A stretch of DNA of 10,585 nucleotides, taken from an uncultured Verrucomicrobiales bacterium (GTDB lineage Bacteria > Verrucomicrobiota > Verrucomicrobiae > Limisphaerales > CANJSG01). The stretch spans positions 1 through 10,585 of the forward strand of contig CAMLMI010000148.1 in the NCBI GenBank assembly GCA_946480965.1, read 5' to 3'. Positions 8,312-10,585 of the stretch are shown one piece after another (within the stretch, counting starts at the first letter, position 1; each line of letters begins with the position of its first letter). Made by a program: the position numbers and the translations under genes. The notes under the pieces are model-generated. The model was not told the DNA's origin. It saw only the letters and a program-made list of their open reading frames with translations, and did no database searches.

Positions 8312-9088
8312 GTGTCATCCAGCATCGTAGCCGTCGCCAACCAGAAGGGCGGCGTGGGCAAGACCACCACGTCCGTCAATCTCGCCGCCTGTCTCGCCGT
8401 CGTCGGCAAACGCGTTCTCCTGCTCGACCTCGACCCCCAGGCCAACGGCACCAGCGGGCTCGGCTTCGAGAAGACCGAGGGTGCCTCCTGCTACCGTGTG
8501 CTGTTGGGCGAAGGCGCGTTGCCCGAGAAGATCCAGGCCACGGCCTTCGAGCGCCTCGACCTCATCCCCAGCGAGCTGGATCTCTGCGGCGCCGACATCG
8601 AGTTGTCCCGCCAGGAAAACTACCTGACCCGTTTGAAGGATTCGCTCCGGCCGATCGCCGAGTCCGACCGCTACGACGTCATCCTGATCGATTGCCCGCC
8701 GTCGCTCGGCATCCTCACGCTGAACGCCTTTGCCGCCGCGCATTACCTCCTGGTTCCCCTCCAGTGCGAATACTACGCGCTGGAAGGCATCTCCATGATC
8801 ACGCGGCTCTGGAACCAGCTCCGCGACTCGGGGATCAATCCCACGCTGGAACTGCTGGGCGTGGTCATGACCATGTTCGACGGCCGGACGAACCTCTCGC
8901 ACCAGGTCGTCGGTGAGGTTCGCCAGCATTTCGGCGACAAAGTGTTCGAGACCGTCATTCCCCGCACCACGCGATTGGCGGAAGCCCCCAGCTTCGGCAA
9001 GCCGATCATCCACTACGACAAATACAGCACCGGCGCCGCCGCCTACGAAGTGCTGGCCGAGGAAGTGGCCAAAAGGTTGGGAATCTGA
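8312..9088 (+). CDS. parA: ParA/Soj family ATPase
   Basis: A 258-residue deviant-Walker ATPase of the ParA/Soj type, the usual length for a chromosomal Soj and without the N-terminal DNA-binding extension of plasmid type Ia ParA. Visible motifs are Walker A K12-GGVGK17-TT with the signature lysine, the A' motif LLLDLDPQAN (36-45) and Walker B VILIDCPPS (123-131) with D127. Towards the C-terminus is the family-typical VIPRTTRLAEAPSFGKPI. The protein is expected to dimerise on ATP, bind DNA nonspecifically and be stimulated by ParB to move or position chromosome origins. No parB follows; the next gene is convergent. The start is GTG with no Shine-Dalgarno, so the message may be leaderless. A MinD- or cargo-positioning role is less likely given the close Soj resemblance. 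Confidence 0.93.
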   Translation: MSSSIVAVANQKGGVGKTTTSVNLAACLAVVGKRVLLLDLDPQANGTSGLGFEKTEGASCYRVLLGEGALPEKIQATAFERLDLIPSELDLCGADIELSRQENYLTRLKDSLRPIAESDRYDVILIDCPPSLGILTLNAFAAAHYLLVPLQCEYYALEGISMITRLWNQLRDSGINPTLELLGVVMTMFDGRTNLSHQVVGEVRQHFGDKVFETVIPRTTRLAEAPSFGKPIIHYDKYSTGAAAYEVLAEEVAKRLGI

Positions 9089-9120
9089 GGCGATACCAGC
9101 GTTCTTGGGCCGCTCGCTCG

Positions 9121-9645
9121 TTAAACGTAGAAATCCTTCCGGAGCATCGCCTGGAGGCGATAGACGGCGAGGGTGAGTTCGGCGAAGGCGGCGGCGGTTT
9201 CGTCGCGATCTTCTAAGGAACCCAGCTCCCCGGCGCGGAAGCGGCGTTCGGTTTCCTGGTAGCGGAGGCTCAACGCTCGTTCTTTCGCGTGGTTGCCGAG
9301 CTGTTGGAGCCCTTGCCTCACTCGGTGAGCCTGAGATCGCGCGGCTTGGATCAGGGCCGCAGCTTCAGTCGCCGGACGTTCACCGGCGGTGACGGCTTGG
9401 AGCACACGGCACTCGAATTTGCGGCATTGCTGCGGTCGGTCGGCATAGACGCGGCAGCGGCAATCTGCGCCCAAGGCTACGCAGGGCTGGGCGAAATCTG
9501 GTCCGGGAACAATGCGCAGGCCCGCCGATTCCAGCGGGGCGACGGGGTCGATGGGCGCAAGGCGGACCTTGGAGAACAAGATGCCGTCGCAGCACAGACC
9601 GCAGGAGCAGCAGAGATCGGAGGCGTTGGTGGGCGCGGGATTCAC
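9121..9645 (-). CDS. YkgJ-family cysteine-cluster (CxxCxxCC) protein
   Basis: A 174-residue protein with an N-terminal cysteine cluster C12-x2-C15-x2-C18-C19, then C55, C62, C64, C74 and C79 within the first 80 residues. This is the arrangement of the YkgJ/UPF0153 putative zinc- or iron-chelating family, including CRVYADRPQQCRKF (64-77). The remaining 90 residues are charged, Cys-free and probably helical. The biochemical function of the family is not established; metal binding is inferred from the cysteines. The start is a GTG only 6 nt beyond the run of T that ends the terminator of the upstream minus-strand gene, and no Shine-Dalgarno is visible. It is convergent with parA, the stop codons being about 32 nt apart. 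Confidence 0.85.
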   Translation of the reverse strand: MNPAPTNASDLCCSCGLCCDGILFSKVRLAPIDPVAPLESAGLRIVPGPDFAQPCVALGADCRCRVYADRPQQCRKFECRVLQAVTAGERPATEAAALIQAARSQAHRVRQGLQQLGNHAKERALSLRYQETERRFRAGELGSLEDRDETAAAFAELTLAVYRLQAMLRKDFYV

Positions 9646-9651
9646 GGCAAC

Positions 9652-9678
9652 AAAAAAAGCCCCGGTTTCCCGGGGCTT
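9652..9678 (-). terminator. Rho-independent terminator of the oxidoreductase beta-subunit gene
   Basis: Read on the minus strand, a perfect 9-bp stem (AAGCCCCGG / CCGGGGCTT) closes a GAAA tetraloop and runs straight into a T tract (complement of 9652-9658). It begins 18 nt after the stop of the minus-strand gene that ends at 9697. The + strand side lacks a T tract, so it is unidirectional. Confidence 0.93.
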
Positions 9679-9696
9679 GAGCGACGGAAAACGCGG

Positions 9697-10585
9697 TCAT
9701 TTCAGACGATCAAAGATCTTCTGGAGCTTTTGCCAGTCCTGCAAGCCGCCGACCTTGGCCTGCGCGTCGGCCACGATCTGGGCCTCGTGGGCGTTCTTCG
9801 TGCGGCGCGGGTTGTTGTAGAAGATGCCGAAGTGGCCGGGCATTCCCGTGTCGGCCAGCTTGTAGGCGGCGTATTCGTCGGTGATGTCGTGTTCCTTGGG
9901 CACTTCCGGGAAGGTGCCGCCTTTGCGCGGCGTGGCGGAATCGAACGCGCCGGGGTGGAACTCCACGCATTCGCTCAGGCACTGGATGAAGCTGAAGCCG
10001 TCGTGCTCCATCGCCGCTTCCATCATCGCGAGGACATGGTTGGGGTTCGTGGAGGTGGTGCGGGCCACGAACGTGGCTCCGGCGCTGATGGCCTGTTTGA
10101 CCGGCAGGATCGGCCGGTCGCCGCTGCCCCAAGTGTCGGTCTTGGACTTGTAGCCGACGGGCGAGGTGGGCGAGGTCTGGTTCTTGGTCAGGCCGTAAAC
10201 TTGGTTGTCCATGACCACGTAGGTCATCTTGATGTTTTTGCGGGCGGTGTGGGTGAAGTGGTTGCCGCCGATGGAGAAGGCATCACCGTCGCCGCCGAAG
10301 ACGAAGACATGCAGGTCTGGCCGGCTGAGGGAAACGCCGCTGGCGAACGGCAGGGCGCGCCCGTGGATGAAGTGCGCGCCGTGGGCCTGGACGAAGTAGG
10401 GGAAGCGGCTGGAGCAGCCGATGCCGGCCACGGTGGTGATCTTCTCGTGCCAGAGTTTCTTGCGCTCGATGAGCTTGAAGTAGAGGGCCAGCACGGAGAA
10501 GTCGCCGCAGCCGGGGCACCAGGTGGGATGATCGGCGGAGGTTTCCTTCTTGGTCAGCGGTTTGCGGTCGGTGTCGGCCAGCGGC
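9697..10585 (-). CDS. 2-oxoacid:ferredoxin oxidoreductase beta subunit (KorB-like), 5' end outside window
   Basis: The minus-strand frame is open to the window edge, so the beginning of the gene is missing; 295 residues are visible, most of a typical 300-370-residue beta subunit. Near the visible N-terminus is HPTWCPGCGDFSVLALY, with the first two [4Fe-4S] cysteines, followed by GIGCSSRF with a third; a fourth is likely in the SECVEFHPG segment. The thiamine diphosphate motif GDGDAFSIGGNH and MDNQVYGLTKNQTSPTSP are clear. The enzyme oxidatively decarboxylates a 2-oxoacid (2-oxoglutarate or pyruvate) to the acyl-CoA and reduces ferredoxin. The alpha/gamma subunit gene should lie upstream, beyond 10585. 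The resemblance is to the 2-oxoglutarate (KorB) branch, but substrate is not fixed by the sequence. An internal GTG at 10494 lies inside the CPGCG domain and is not the real start. Confidence 0.93.
   Translation of the reverse strand, partial: PLADTDRKPLTKKETSADHPTWCPGCGDFSVLALYFKLIERKKLWHEKITTVAGIGCSSRFPYFVQAHGAHFIHGRALPFASGVSLSRPDLHVFVFGGDGDAFSIGGNHFTHTARKNIKMTYVVMDNQVYGLTKNQTSPTSPVGYKSKTDTWGSGDRPILPVKQAISAGATFVARTTSTNPNHVLAMMEAAMEHDGFSFIQCLSECVEFHPGAFDSATPRKGGTFPEVPKEHDITDEYAAYKLADTGMPGHFGIFYNNPRRTKNAHEAQIVADAQAKVGGLQDWQKLQKIFDRLK

Noticed and set aside
9380..9700. Minus-strand open frame overlapping the YkgJ-type gene in another frame
   Set aside because: Arg/Pro/Ser-rich shadow without a domain; it would also cross the terminator stem.

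Overview
The window (about 60% GC or more by eye) is a dense stretch of bacterial respiratory genes on the + strand, followed by a small housekeeping/accessory region. An Alternative Complex III (ACIII, a quinol:cytochrome c/HiPIP oxidoreductase) operon running directly into cbb3-like oxidase genes, together with the base composition, suits Verrucomicrobiota or a related PVC-group bacterium. That placement is an inference; no marker in the window settles it.

Region 1 (1-4996, +): actB (3' part only), actC, actD, actE and actF. The first three junctions overlap by a single base (TAATG/TGATG), two of them with strong Shine-Dalgarno sequences inside the preceding gene. actA and the molybdopterin-like half of actB should lie upstream of the window.

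Region 2 (5010-8181, +): the operon continues with a small one-helix membrane protein of unknown function, a 12-helix protein of the cbb3 oxidase subunit I (CcoN) fold, a CcoO/FixO-type monoheme cytochrome c, and a one-helix, one-heme cytochrome in the CcoP position. Junctions are tight (12 nt, 4-nt ATGA overlap, 6 nt), and a strong intrinsic terminator follows at 8204-8235. The key observation is that the CcoN-like protein has lost five of the six histidines that bind heme b, heme b3 and CuB, and also the active-site tyrosine, while fold, helix spacing and reading frame are intact. It therefore cannot be a normal O2 reductase. The likeliest reading is a heme-free scaffold that docks the two c-type cytochromes to ACIII, an electron-transfer add-on rather than a terminal oxidase.

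Region 3 (8312-10585): a ParA/Soj ATPase gene on + without an adjacent parB; then, on the minus strand, a YkgJ-type cysteine-rich (CxxCxxCC) protein and the beta subunit of a 2-oxoacid:ferredoxin oxidoreductase (5' end outside the window). A textbook terminator with a GAAA loop separates the last two. No tRNA, rRNA, CRISPR array, insertion sequence or long repeat was seen, and no gene-free stretch exceeds about 130 bases.
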